Shown here: piece by piece, positions 16,912 through 25,917 of the stretch
Layout: every line of letters begins with the position of its first letter
Numbering within the stretch: position 1 is the stretch's first letter
Source: Bacteroidaceae bacterium
Lineage (GTDB): Bacteria > Bacteroidota > Bacteroidia > Bacteroidales > Bacteroidaceae
Assembly: GCA_030843315.1 (NCBI GenBank)
Contig: JAUUPT010000029.1
Span: 1 to 48,343 of the forward strand
Direction: 5' to 3'
Length of the DNA stretch: 48,343 nucleotides
Notes under the pieces: model-generated
Told to the model about the DNA's origin: nothing
What the model saw: the letters and a program-made list of their open reading frames with translations, nothing else
Databases searched by the model: none
Translations under genes and position numbers: made by a program

Positions 16912-19032
16912 CTATCTCCGCATCCCGGTATGCATCCGTTCCTCGTGTTCCACTTCCTCTTCCCGCTCATTCACCACTTCGTCATCAGTCGCCTCATAGC
17001 GTTTGGGAAGCTGCATACCCACATAATCATACACATTCATATTCGTCTGCTCATCAATCACACGTGGCGCATATGCTTGATCCTTCCAATAGTACAATTC
17101 ATTCAGACTATTGACTGCAACCCGTGAGGTTCCTTTTTCCCTATCACGCTGAACGCTTCCAAGAGAATAGTCAGCCAATCCTTTCGCCACGGAAGAGTTA
17201 CCCAAATCCAAAGTGAAGTTCAAGTCATACTTATCATCCGGCTTCGAGACAAATACAGCCCTCGCTTCACCATCAATAAGAATGTCCCGGCTGACAGATT
17301 TCGATATAGGATCTTCAACAGGCGAACCATTAAAAGAAATTCGTCCAAATGGGTCCACATTTTCATTTACAGACAAAAGACGTCTCCGAATTTCCGCAAA
17401 ATAGCCTAAGGTATCCTCCAAACGCTTTTCATCTGCCAACTCAACAAAAGGCAAAACGGTGTTACACTTATAATCCAAAGCACCAACCATACACTTTCCT
17501 TGTGCGAAAGCCTTTACCACATAATACTCATCACTACCCGGCAAACACACTTCCCAGTTCACTTTGCCTTCCAATCCCTGCTTTTTCAACCATGCGGGGT
17601 CATTCCTCTTCTTTTCAAACTCATCCGTGAACTTATCGACAAAAACGTCCCGATATCTTTCAACTGGATACCCTTTCAAATAACAAGAAGCCTTCGTTAT
17701 CTTATCATAGGTTTCCGCATCCAGACCGACAGTCAACATCTCCATTGCATCGTCAATACAATTTCCCTCTATGCGAACCACGTGATCACCATTCTTGTTT
17801 ACCTCGATACGAACCGGTTCACCACGCATGTAGTCAACAAGTATCTTCTGGACAGCATCACAAGCTTCCTTATCAGTCAGATGTATTTCTGTCGTCACAT
17901 CAGAAGGGATGCTAGTAATTGGCAAAAGATGAACTTGTTGGTTCTCAGTAGAAGCAGTCTTCAACCGCATATTGATCGTTTCAATCTTTTCTCCCACCAT
18001 AGCCGTCGAACGCTTCACGTCAGTCAGGATGCTCTTGATGAACTCCGGTGATTCGGCCAATGCCGCCAACCAATTTTTCAAGTAAGCGCAACTTTCCTCC
18101 TTCACCGTTTTTGTCAGTCCGTGCTTCTGCATCACCAACGCACTACCCAGCTCCGCTACCAATTCTTCACGTGCGTAGCCCGGCGAACCGAAGTAGCTGC
18201 CTGGCTCGAATCTCTTTAGCCGGCTTTCTGCCCCCGTCGAGTGTATCATTTCATGGAAAGCCGTTCCGTAGAACGATTCTCCTTCATAGAACTGCTCCTT
18301 CTCGGGAAGGACTATCTCATCACTCTTCAGCGAATAATAGGCCTTATCTTGATGCTTCAGGTGGATGGGACACAACCATTCGTTGTTCCGAATCAGCTCA
18401 TCCATTGCCGGGAAGCAGTACCCCGTAGCCGTAAGTTCCGGTGGTAATGCCACGTTGGTCGCCTTGAGCTTCTCGTAAAGCTCTGGGCGTGCCTCCTGCA
18501 TATTCGTCTGGTCGGCATTGAACACATTATAGACTTGCAGTTTTGGATAGACCTTATATTCCTGTTGCTCCCCCAGAGAGAGTTTCTTGTAATCATCATA
18601 GCTGATTTTCCGCTTCGTTTCCTCATGTATGACCGTGAATGTAGTTAGAAAGACCGGAAAGCTCTTGGCACCCTTCAATACTGAAACTTGTGGCAACAGG
18701 TTCCCCTCCTTATCGGTTAGTGGTTTACGTACCCCATCTTTCCCTTTGGCATTATTAAGGCTGGTCACTCGTTCAAAAGTCATGAACACCGGTATCTGAT
18801 ACCCTTCTTTTTCACAATGTAGCATCAACATCAACGCATTCATGCCGTTGTACTCTCTGCCCGACAAGTTCCTCGGCCATTGAAGAGCACCTTCCGTGAA
18901 CCAGGGCTTTTTCCAATCCGCATGAATACTCTTTATTTTCTCAATCATCATCTCTGCGAACCGATCAAGTGCCCGATCTTCCGCACTGCGCCCATCCGTG
19001 GGGGCGTAGTTTTTCCGTTTATTGGTAGCCAT
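16912..19032 (-). CDS. ArdC-like antirestriction protein with zinc metallopeptidase domain
   Basis: The 706-residue protein starts with an ArdC N-terminal domain (about residues 15-185; single-stranded DNA-binding in known members), including the LSGREYNGMNALML segment typical of the family. A zincin domain follows with HEMIH at residues 260-264 and the downstream YAREELVAELG glutamate. A long extra region (about 370-690) has no fold I recognise. ArdC proteins of conjugative plasmids protect incoming DNA from restriction, and one is known to be carried into the recipient. The tail is acidic and ends MHTGMRR, shared with other proteins of this element. It lies between the tandem OB-fold gene and an unknown gene. 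Confidence 0.85.
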   Translation of the reverse strand: MATNKRKNYAPTDGRSAEDRALDRFAEMMIEKIKSIHADWKKPWFTEGALQWPRNLSGREYNGMNALMLMLHCEKEGYQIPVFMTFERVTSLNNAKGKDGVRKPLTDKEGNLLPQVSVLKGAKSFPVFLTTFTVIHEETKRKISYDDYKKLSLGEQQEYKVYPKLQVYNVFNADQTNMQEARPELYEKLKATNVALPPELTATGYCFPAMDELIRNNEWLCPIHLKHQDKAYYSLKSDEIVLPEKEQFYEGESFYGTAFHEMIHSTGAESRLKRFEPGSYFGSPGYAREELVAELGSALVMQKHGLTKTVKEESCAYLKNWLAALAESPEFIKSILTDVKRSTAMVGEKIETINMRLKTASTENQQVHLLPITSIPSDVTTEIHLTDKEACDAVQKILVDYMRGEPVRIEVNKNGDHVVRIEGNCIDDAMEMLTVGLDAETYDKITKASCYLKGYPVERYRDVFVDKFTDEFEKKRNDPAWLKKQGLEGKVNWEVCLPGSDEYYVVKAFAQGKCMVGALDYKCNTVLPFVELADEKRLEDTLGYFAEIRRRLLSVNENVDPFGRISFNGSPVEDPISKSVSRDILIDGEARAVFVSKPDDKYDLNFTLDLGNSSVAKGLADYSLGSVQRDREKGTSRVAVNSLNELYYWKDQAYAPRVIDEQTNMNVYDYVGMQLPKRYEATDDEVVNEREEEVEHEERMHTGMRR

Positions 19033-19042
19033 GACGTGTGGA

Positions 19043-19651
19043 TTATTCGGATTCTACTTTACTTTTGCCCCATTGAGCTACCTGTTTGAACCGACATCCC
19101 AGGTTCATCCGGTCATGATAGAACAGGATATCCAATGCACCCGTTAGGTGAATACCGCTTCCCTTCACCAGAAAGTCTTCCTGTTCTCCGGAAAAACGGA
19201 TAAACCGTACCCACGTGAACGTACGTTCTTCCCCCAACTGCTCACTGCTATAGCCGGAGAAGTACAGATATTTATTTCCATTCTTATCATTCTTGATTTC
19301 GGGTACACTTCCGATGGTACCATAGAATTCGATCTCTCCTGTGATACTATCCGGTTTCGTTTCATCGGAAAGCATAATGCAATCGGTCGTAAGGTTCAGG
19401 AACAAATCCTCTTTGTTCTTACGAAAAGTCAATATACCGGACACTTCCACCGGAATCCCGATTTCATACTGTGCCAGTTCCGGAGGCGTTCCGCCTCTCT
19501 GTCGGATAGATACCAAGCATTCTCTGAAGTTTTCCGCCCCGTTGGGTAAACAGACTTTCACTGACAGGTTAGTGAAAACTTCCCCCTGTTTGTTCGTTTT
19601 CAAAGTGGCAGCATGACATATTTTGCCGCGCACAACATTTCCTTTAATCAT
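19043..19651 (-). CDS. Tandem OB-fold (SSB-like) protein
   Basis: The 202-residue protein appears to hold two SSB-like OB folds. The first runs from MIKGNVVRGKICHAATL to about residue 95; the second, about 100-195, starts ITGEIEFYGTIGSVPEIKN and has the strand pattern FTWVRFIRF..........FLVKGSGIHLTGAL seen in SSB proteins. It should bind single-stranded DNA. It is the first gene of a minus-strand unit whose second gene encodes the ArdC-like protein, so both could protect transferred single strands. Assignment by pattern only; another OB-fold role is possible. Confidence 0.6.
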   Translation of the reverse strand: MIKGNVVRGKICHAATLKTNKQGEVFTNLSVKVCLPNGAENFRECLVSIRQRGGTPPELAQYEIGIPVEVSGILTFRKNKEDLFLNLTTDCIMLSDETKPDSITGEIEFYGTIGSVPEIKNDKNGNKYLYFSGYSSEQLGEERTFTWVRFIRFSGEQEDFLVKGSGIHLTGALDILFYHDRMNLGCRFKQVAQWGKSKVESE

Positions 19652-19942
19652 CTTCTTCTATTTTTTTATAGAAACAGCCATCTGATGCCATCACAAAGTA
19701 GTAGATAGCAACAATCAACTGAATCTTGCACGAAGAAAAGATACAGGGGATATTATAGATAGTAAACGTCAGTTTCAAAAGTAGTACTATTTTCCTGAAA
19801 CAGTACCCTTTACGATATTAATAAAACTAAAAACAAATTCTAAAGCAAGCGAATCTTAGATACTCTTTCAAAAACAAAAAGAGCGAATATTTAATTTAAT
19901 GCCAGTTTCCTGTATATTTTACGCGGTAAATTAATATTAAAC
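19652..19942. other. Gap with a large dyad upstream of the OB-fold gene
   Basis: No gene seen. A dyad at about 19773-19805 pairs GTTTCA with TGAAAC around a core TAGTACTA palindrome. It lies 120-150 bases upstream of the OB-fold gene start and could be an operator, or an end signal for the rloB-like gene that stops at 19943. No good promoter pair was found. Confidence 0.35.
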
Positions 19943-21043
19943 TTAATAATAGGCATTGTAATCGGGTAAAAACAGATATTCCGGACGTGTTGCAGTCCTT
20001 TCAATAAATGCGACCTCCGAATCATTAAAATTGAGAATACAAAATGAGCCTTCCTGCGGATATAACAGTAATCGTCCACTCAAATTCGTGAATTCATTCG
20101 TTTTCCAATCATATTTCTTAAGGAACCCATCCGGAAGAATCACTGTCCGATCAGACTTGTTACAGATAACAATCGCATTCCTGCACACTCTTATATACAA
20201 TTGGTTGCCTGCATCGGTAAACAAACATTCTGCACCAGCATTAAGAACTTTCGTATTTATCAAGCGACAAATCAATCTGTCCACATTCGTATATGGGTTT
20301 CTTTCATAAATGGGAGAAGTATCCAAAGCATCACTATCAATCCTCAATTTATGTGCATTGATAATGCCGGCTCTTAGTCGGTTCTCAACCAATGGGAATG
20401 TTGATTCTGACGTTTTTGTCTCTTTCCAATAATTCATCATCCGGGCATAACCATTGATACATTGCTCACCTTGACAAGCCTTCTCTGAAGCATATTCTGT
20501 CATACAACGGCAAGGTACTTTCTTACCATCTATCCGTTCACCACATTCAGTGGCTTGAAAGTTATAATACAGATACTCGAAATGCAATAACAAGTAATAC
20601 TCGAAACTGCGACTAGAGAAAGCAATATAGACTTTTTTACCGTCAATGATTTTCTCGGCTTCCTCGAAAGCCTCCTTATGGGCAGGATGCTCATCTTTAT
20701 CAAAAACGGCCCATGCTTCATCAACTCCTTCGGACAATTTCTTACGGGCGAATTTCACCCACTTCAACGGTGGCACACCTTCAATAACAACCTGCGGCTT
20801 TGTCTTTTTCCCTTTTACCTTACGCTTTTGTGACTTGTAAGCACCACGGTTGGCGGATATCGGTTCCTCTTGGGATACATCAGGTTGTGGAATTGTTTTA
20901 ATGTCACAGTCTCCTATATGATAAACGCCGTCAATGAGCCGATCACATAAGGATGTGAAAAACAAAGGCTCTGTCTTTTCTCCTTCGCAAATGATACGGA
21001 TGACGTACCGACTATGCTTGGTATCTTCATTTAGACGTGCCAT
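19943..21043 (-). CDS. RloB-like protein, predicted TOPRIM nuclease of a defence pair
   Basis: The 366-residue protein matches the RloB family: ICEGEKTEP near the N-terminus, VFDKDEHP, and SRSFEYYLLLHFE. Glutamate 20 followed by D115 and D117 (DxD) fits a TOPRIM metal site, as in OLD-type and PARIS-type nucleases. A middle segment with three cysteines (PCRCMTEYASEKACQ) could be structural or metal-binding. Its start overlaps the 3' end of the RloA-like gene by 17 bases, so the pair is translationally coupled. RloAB pairs resemble the lactococcal AbiL system and are expected to act in phage defence. This role is inferred. Confidence 0.8.
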   Translation of the reverse strand: MARLNEDTKHSRYVIRIICEGEKTEPLFFTSLCDRLIDGVYHIGDCDIKTIPQPDVSQEEPISANRGAYKSQKRKVKGKKTKPQVVIEGVPPLKWVKFARKKLSEGVDEAWAVFDKDEHPAHKEAFEEAEKIIDGKKVYIAFSSRSFEYYLLLHFEYLYYNFQATECGERIDGKKVPCRCMTEYASEKACQGEQCINGYARMMNYWKETKTSESTFPLVENRLRAGIINAHKLRIDSDALDTSPIYERNPYTNVDRLICRLINTKVLNAGAECLFTDAGNQLYIRVCRNAIVICNKSDRTVILPDGFLKKYDWKTNEFTNLSGRLLLYPQEGSFCILNFNDSEVAFIERTATRPEYLFLPDYNAYY

Positions 21044-22286
21044 TTGCTACAAATAGTTTTTCTAACGACTTCAAGGTAGGGACTGCGCCGAACTTGTTAT
21101 TCATATACCATTTCCCAAATGGCGTGTCCTCTCTCACATCTTCAAAATCAGATAATGAGAATAATTCAGAGGAGCCAAACTCATCCTTCTCAACAAACCA
21201 CACCTGATCCCGACGGATACTATCCTGATCCAAAAGATTCACGTCATGGGTGGTAAAAATCAACTGGGCATTTTTATTATTAATCCGTTGATTCTGGAAT
21301 ATTTTGACAATCAGTTGGGTGATATAGGTATGTAGCCCCGAATCTATTTCATCGACCAGCAAAGGACTACCACTTTCAAGGGATTGTAAAATATAACAAC
21401 CTAACAGGAAGAGGGCACGGGTTCCAAAGGATTCCTCGGTAAACGGTAAATCTGTTTTTCCGACAAATTCACCATTGTTATAACGTCGGTGCAAGCTTTT
21501 AACCTCATAATCGGCTTTCTCCGAATGCCGTTTTTCTACATCGAAATCTTTCACCCCTGTATCGGCGAAAGCCAATAGTTCGGACAGTTTCTCCTTATCC
21601 TGCGGATGTTTGGTTATCCACTCCATCATATCATTGTAGATACCCAGCTTTTTATCTTCATGATATCCGTTTGATACAACTATGTCAGACAGGTATTTGG
21701 CCGCTACTGTTATATTCTTGCTGGGAGTATCCGTTATGAATTTGGATAGAATCAGTTGATTGGCAAAAACGGTGAAAGACTTAATCCCGGTAATTGAAGA
21801 ACCTATCTTGACCGAATGAGTGAATGTGTCTTCCGTAGCATCACCTTTCACTCTATCAAATAAGACTGTAACTTTTCCTTTGGGATAATAAGTAAGGCTT
21901 TCTACCAAAACCTCTTCTCGATTAAACTCCAACTGATAATTATAGCGTACTTTGTCCGCTATGAATTCAATAAAAAAATGAATAGGGGCATTAGCTGTTC
22001 CGTCATCAAATTTAAACGGGTCATACAAGGGGACATTATCTCCCATGCGATTATCCAGATTCTGTACCCATCGTTTAAGCCCATACAAGAATTTGATGAC
22101 ATTCGTTTTGCCTGAAGCATTGGCTCCAAAAATAACGGAGATCTTCAAGGCTTGTTTCATGCCTTCACCTTGCGTTATGCACTCACACATATTCATCAAC
22201 TTAGCCTTAGACTTGGCAGGCTCTGTTGTAAATGTACAATCATTCTTAAATGACCGATAATTGCCAAATTTCAGATTTAAAATCAT
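21027..22286 (-). CDS. RloA-like AAA-type ATPase, defence partner
   Basis: The start at 22286 (MILNLKFGNYRSF) gives 419 residues. A longer start at 22316 would lie upstream of the -7 box of the promoter found here, so it is rejected. The ATPase has Walker A GANASGKT at residues 54-61, Walker B LLVDEIDSGLH, and an H-loop TTHDVNLLD, the arrangement of OLD/RecF-like ABC ATPases. Together with the RloB-like TOPRIM protein it forms a two-gene unit with its own promoter. The unit sits between two transfer-gene blocks, as if inserted. Confidence 0.82.
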   Translation of the reverse strand: MILNLKFGNYRSFKNDCTFTTEPAKSKAKLMNMCECITQGEGMKQALKISVIFGANASGKTNVIKFLYGLKRWVQNLDNRMGDNVPLYDPFKFDDGTANAPIHFFIEFIADKVRYNYQLEFNREEVLVESLTYYPKGKVTVLFDRVKGDATEDTFTHSVKIGSSITGIKSFTVFANQLILSKFITDTPSKNITVAAKYLSDIVVSNGYHEDKKLGIYNDMMEWITKHPQDKEKLSELLAFADTGVKDFDVEKRHSEKADYEVKSLHRRYNNGEFVGKTDLPFTEESFGTRALFLLGCYILQSLESGSPLLVDEIDSGLHTYITQLIVKIFQNQRINNKNAQLIFTTHDVNLLDQDSIRRDQVWFVEKDEFGSSELFSLSDFEDVREDTPFGKWYMNNKFGAVPTLKSLEKLFVANGTSK

Positions 22287-22304
22287 TTTTCCGAGTATTT
22301 TATG

Positions 22305-22336
22305 CAAAATAAGCAAATTAAATCGGATAAAACAAA
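22305..22336 (-). promoter_or_regulatory. Promoter of the rloA/rloB-like pair
   Basis: Minus strand -33 TTTG (22336-22333), 20-base spacer, -7 TTATTTTG (22312-22305), seven of eight to TAnnTTTG. It predicts a start of transcription a few bases downstream and a short leader before the ATG at 22286. Confidence 0.55.
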
Positions 22337-22543
22337 TTTTCTTAGCAATTATTTCCTATATTCATGAAAGTACATCCACTCGAATTGTATTATCCAAAGA
22401 CAAGAATAGAAACACCTCATTTCACCCTCTCAAAGAACAACAGAATAGCACCCTCCAATAGTTCGATTATCCTCCCATAAAGTTCGATTACCCAAGTATA
22501 TAGCCAATTAAAACTAAAGCAACAGCTCCTTCCGTTCCTTTAC

Positions 22544-22574
22544 TTTGCCAGACTCTCCAAAGACCTTTATTTTG
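22544..22574 (+). promoter_or_regulatory. Promoter of the OmpA-family gene
   Basis: TTTG at 22544-22547, a 19-base spacer, then TTATTTTG at 22567-22574 (seven of eight to TAnnTTTG), about 40 bases before the ATG. The relic copy at 27.2 kb keeps the -7 region but has lost the -33 box. Confidence 0.5.
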
Positions 22575-22614
22575 CTTCGTTTTTTTATTTACTCACTTAA
22601 AAAGGAAAAGAAAT

Positions 22615-24168
22615 ATGCTAAAAAAAGCCCTATTCGCCTATCTGTTGTCTGTCTGTTCGATATCCTATGCACAGGATAGTTTATCAGTACAAAATTCAAC
22701 AAACAAGACAGCCAGTCCACAAACAGCTGAAAACAACATCAAGCATTTGACTTTCAAAAGAGTTAACTACAAAGCAGTATCACTTCCACAGGAAGAACAG
22801 CCGGAGTTCCTGATACCGGCTTATATAGACGGAGAATACCTGCAAAGTAAATGGAACTCCAACTGGTTCATCAACCTCTCCGGGGGAGCAAGTGCATTTA
22901 TCGGAAATCCATTAGGGTGCGAAGACCTGTTTGGGCGCGTTCGCCCCATGTTACACGCATCCATCGGAAAATGGTTCAGTTCTACCGTAGGCGGACGAGT
23001 GGTTTTTCAGGGTTTAGACCTGAAAAACCACTTCATAGAGCGGCAGAAGTATTGCCACATCCATGCAGACTTCTTATGGAACGCAACGAACCAGTTCCGG
23101 GGTTACAACCCGGATGCTCGCTGGAATCTCATTCCTTTTCTCGGAACAGGTATAGTCCATAACCAGCAGACCCACCAACATCCTTTCACGCTCAATTATG
23201 GCTTAATTAATAGCTTCAAAGTCCATGACCGCTTCTCTTTATCACTGGAATTAGGAGGATTCACCACTCTGTCAGACTTCGACGGAGCCGGAAAAAACAA
23301 TCAATTCGCAGACCATTTGTTTCATGTATCAGCGGGTATCAGCATCACATTGGGAGAAAAAGGCTGGAAACGGGTAGTTGACGTTCAGCCCTACATCAAC
23401 CAGAACAACCAGTTATTGGCAACAAACCGGGACTTATACGAAACAAATAGACGGCTCAGACAAGAAAACACAAAGCACGGTATGGCTATTGACCAGATGC
23501 GGAACATCTTGGAGATTGAAGGACTCCTAAAACGCTATTATGAGGAGCTGAATAAGATAGACACCGCACTGCCTTCAGATTCGATTTCTACGGAAAAGAC
23601 GAATTTCCATTTTCCCAAAAACGACTATAGCGGACTAAACTCACTACGGGAACGCCTGTCGGCCACATACAGCAAAAAAAGAAATGGGGATTTCCACAAT
23701 TTGGAAGATGACTTTTCGATGCAAGAAATAGATTACCTTTTACCAATCTCCGGAGACTCTCTAATCAATGGAGATTCTCTGTTGAGCAAAAAACAATCTA
23801 TCTACTCGCAGTATATCAGTAGGATGATAAAGCAAAAGGAGTGTATAGGCTCCCCAGTACTCTTTTTCTTCAAGATCAGAACCGCCTCCCTGACCGAACC
23901 TTCCCAACTGGCCAATCTGGATGAAATTGTTCGTCTCTGTAAGAAATACGATTTGAGGTTGAGAGTAACAGGCTATGCCGACAGTGCTACAGGTAATGAG
24001 GCAGAAAACACAGCACTCAGCCAAAGTCGTGCTCAATACGTCACTTCCGAATTACAAAAAAGAGGCATTGTGTCCAATGCTATTATTCAGGAAGGGAAAG
24101 GAGGAGTCGATATTTATTCGCCGAATGAAATTAATCGTTGCGTGAAAGTTGAAATTCATCTGCCTTAA
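22615..24168 (+). CDS. OmpA-family outer membrane protein
   Basis: The 517-residue protein begins with a signal peptide (MLKKALFAYLLSVCSISYAQ, cleavage after about residue 19). A beta-barrel-like region with aromatic strand ends covers about residues 80-265, a helical linker follows (NNQLLATNRDLYETNRRLRQ and on), and the C-terminal 110 residues are an OmpA/MotB peptidoglycan-binding domain: LRVTGYADSATGNEAENTALSQSRAQYV contains its NxxLSxxRA core. It probably anchors in the outer membrane and binds peptidoglycan. It may be a surface or mating-pair component of the transfer system. A second, truncated copy of its start is found at 27.2 kb. Confidence 0.8.
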   Translation: MLKKALFAYLLSVCSISYAQDSLSVQNSTNKTASPQTAENNIKHLTFKRVNYKAVSLPQEEQPEFLIPAYIDGEYLQSKWNSNWFINLSGGASAFIGNPLGCEDLFGRVRPMLHASIGKWFSSTVGGRVVFQGLDLKNHFIERQKYCHIHADFLWNATNQFRGYNPDARWNLIPFLGTGIVHNQQTHQHPFTLNYGLINSFKVHDRFSLSLELGGFTTLSDFDGAGKNNQFADHLFHVSAGISITLGEKGWKRVVDVQPYINQNNQLLATNRDLYETNRRLRQENTKHGMAIDQMRNILEIEGLLKRYYEELNKIDTALPSDSISTEKTNFHFPKNDYSGLNSLRERLSATYSKKRNGDFHNLEDDFSMQEIDYLLPISGDSLINGDSLLSKKQSIYSQYISRMIKQKECIGSPVLFFFKIRTASLTEPSQLANLDEIVRLCKKYDLRLRVTGYADSATGNEAENTALSQSRAQYVTSELQKRGIVSNAIIQEGKGGVDIYSPNEINRCVKVEIHLP

Positions 24169-24200
24169 TCAACAAGAAGAATGAAAACTGTGTTTAAACA

Positions 24201-24235
24201 AAAAGCGGAAAGATACATACCTTCCCGCTTTTTCA
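24201..24235 (+). terminator. Terminator after the OmpA-family gene
   Basis: AAAAGCGGAAAG (24201-24212) pairs with CTTCCCGCTTTT (24221-24232) with one mismatch, followed by a short T-run, 32 bases after the stop. Confidence 0.75.
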
Positions 24236-24725
24236 TTTACTGACACTCGTGCTGCGTAATTTGGCTAAATCCCAGAGTTTGTCAGATTTCGAAACAATGG
24301 ATAGAATTATGCTCATGTATCATATTGACTTTTACAGTCACTTTGAATAGCCGGAAATAGAATGAAAAAGACTACTTGAAACGGTATTGGAATATCCTCC
24401 GGAATCATTACTTTTTAAATAGGGAGCTTAGTCATAGAAAGAAAAGACCTCGACCGCTAATAATCAAAAGTTGAGATGTATTTTTATACTTTCTTGGATT
24501 TTAGCAGACAGCAATATAATTCAATAAAAGCATGGAATAGCTTTTTGTATTAAGTAAAAATAGTGGAAAAGATAAAGGAAAGATAAAACCTCCTATACTA
24601 TATATTTACATATACTGCTATTCAAATCTATCATCCTTCTTTTTTGAAAATTGCCACTTTTTCACTTAGAAGACAAGCATGACTCTCTTTTCCGAAAAAG
24701 AGAGACTTTTTTGGAGGAGAAGCAA
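24236..24725. other. AT-rich gap at the left edge of the cargo island
   Basis: No intact gene. On the plus strand, around 24255-24420, a reading with interruptions (SLSDFETMDRIMLMYHID, then ETVLEYPPESLLF) could be a decayed short gene of unknown family. The rest is AT-rich with no repeat or promoter that I can support. Confidence 0.3.
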
Positions 24726-25865
24726 CTAATTTGCGGTTAATAAAGCTATGCCATACGAGAATCTACCACTCTCTGGAACTAAAAGCAATATCTGATCTCC
24801 TTTATTTAATGGTTTTGTACGTAGTAATTCATTTAATGCGGCAAATATGGCTACTGAACCTACATTCCCAACCCAGGTGAGATTGGTAAACCATTTGTCC
24901 GTTGGAAGATTAATTCCTCTTTTAGTTATTTCTTCTGCCAGCTTATTATAAAAATACATGGAAGAAATATGTGGTATGACATATCTAACTTTTTCTGCAT
25001 CTACATTGTGCTCCTTAACGGATTTTTCAATTGCATCAACAAAATATGGCACAATAAATTCATTAAGTAGTTTTACGTTTTGCTTTATACACCAAACGGA
25101 TTGCTCTTGAATCTCATTTCCTGTAAAGTCTTTCCAACTTACCAGTCTCCCTTCAGTGTTTACATCTGCCCACATATACATACATGCAGGTTTACAATTA
25201 GCATAAGAAATAGTATTAATCCATTCTATTTTTAGTCCTCCACCATCAGCACATTCATTTTGCAATAAAACGGATGCTGCTCCATCTGATAACATATACC
25301 GAAGAAAGTCTTTCTCAAATGCAATGACTGGATTATTTTCAATACGTTCCTTGCTCTTCAATTCTTCATTAAAGAATTTGGATAATAATACAGGTGAAAC
25401 CAATTCTGAAGTTGAGCATACCGCATTATACGAATTACCTGACATTATGGACAAATAGGCTGTTTTTAAGGCTACCATACCCGTCAAACAAACTCCAGCC
25501 AATGAAAATATTTCTAAGGGATGTTTAAAAGTCTCTCCATGCACCATCGAAGCATGTGACGGCAATAATTGGTCTGGGGTTGAAGTTCCACAGGTAAGAA
25601 CCTCAATTCCCAACATCTCCTCCTCAGAGTTAAATAATCTCACTATTGACTGTTTTGCCAATTCCGCATTAGTATGCGTTATATTCTGATTGGCATCAAG
25701 AGCATAATAGCGCGTTTTTATACCATTTTGCCTTAAAATAACATTTTTCACTCTTGACGGCTTTTCACCTATCATACCGAGATATCTCTCCATTTCCTCA
25801 TTTCCAACTGCTCTATTAGGGAAAAAAGAGGAAGTCGCTGTGATAAATACATCTTTTATTTCCAT
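24726..25865 (-). CDS. KASIII-like 3-oxoacyl-ACP synthase (DarB-like)
   Basis: The 379-residue protein is a thiolase-fold enzyme with a complete KASIII catalytic triad: C126 in AGVCLTG, H299 in VIPHISS and N334 in WVGNVGS. The N-terminal part (NEEMERYLGMIGEKPSRVKNV) matches what I recall of DarB-like enzymes that condense acyl chains in dialkylresorcinol and flexirubin pathways of Bacteroidetes. No DarA partner, acyl carrier protein or other pathway gene is in this window. A TetR gene lies directly upstream with a 52-base gap that contains a palindrome. The product is unknown; a signal lipid or modified membrane lipid is possible. Confidence 0.75.
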   Translation of the reverse strand: MEIKDVFITATSSFFPNRAVGNEEMERYLGMIGEKPSRVKNVILRQNGIKTRYYALDANQNITHTNAELAKQSIVRLFNSEEEMLGIEVLTCGTSTPDQLLPSHASMVHGETFKHPLEIFSLAGVCLTGMVALKTAYLSIMSGNSYNAVCSTSELVSPVLLSKFFNEELKSKERIENNPVIAFEKDFLRYMLSDGAASVLLQNECADGGGLKIEWINTISYANCKPACMYMWADVNTEGRLVSWKDFTGNEIQEQSVWCIKQNVKLLNEFIVPYFVDAIEKSVKEHNVDAEKVRYVIPHISSMYFYNKLAEEITKRGINLPTDKWFTNLTWVGNVGSVAIFAALNELLRTKPLNKGDQILLLVPESGRFSYGIALLTAN

Positions 25866-25880
25866 ATAACATATCGATTA

Positions 25881-25897
25881 GTATGTTACAAACATAC
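25881..25897. promoter_or_regulatory. Probable TetR operator before the KASIII gene
   Basis: Perfect inverted repeat GTATGTT-ACA-AACATAC. Read on the minus strand it overlaps a -7-like TATGTTTG, so binding would block a promoter between the TetR and KASIII genes. An extra half-site AACATAC lies at 26609, upstream of the TetR gene. No matching -33 TTTG was found. Confidence 0.5.
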
Positions 25898-25917
25898 AAA
25901 TAAAATACATAAGACCA

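Noticed and set aside
16908..16970. Longer start for the 16095 gene, overlapping the ArdC-like gene.
   Set aside because: The 59-base overlap and the poor residue content of the extra part favour the ATG at 16907, four bases after the upstream stop.
22287..22316. Longer start for the RloA-like protein (MLILHKILGK).
   Set aside because: The extra codons cover the -7 box of the promoter found here; the family begins at MILNLKF.
24255..24420. Possible decayed gene reading in the gap after the OmpA-family gene.
   Set aside because: The readable pieces are short, broken by stops and match no family I know. Mentioned only in the gap entry.
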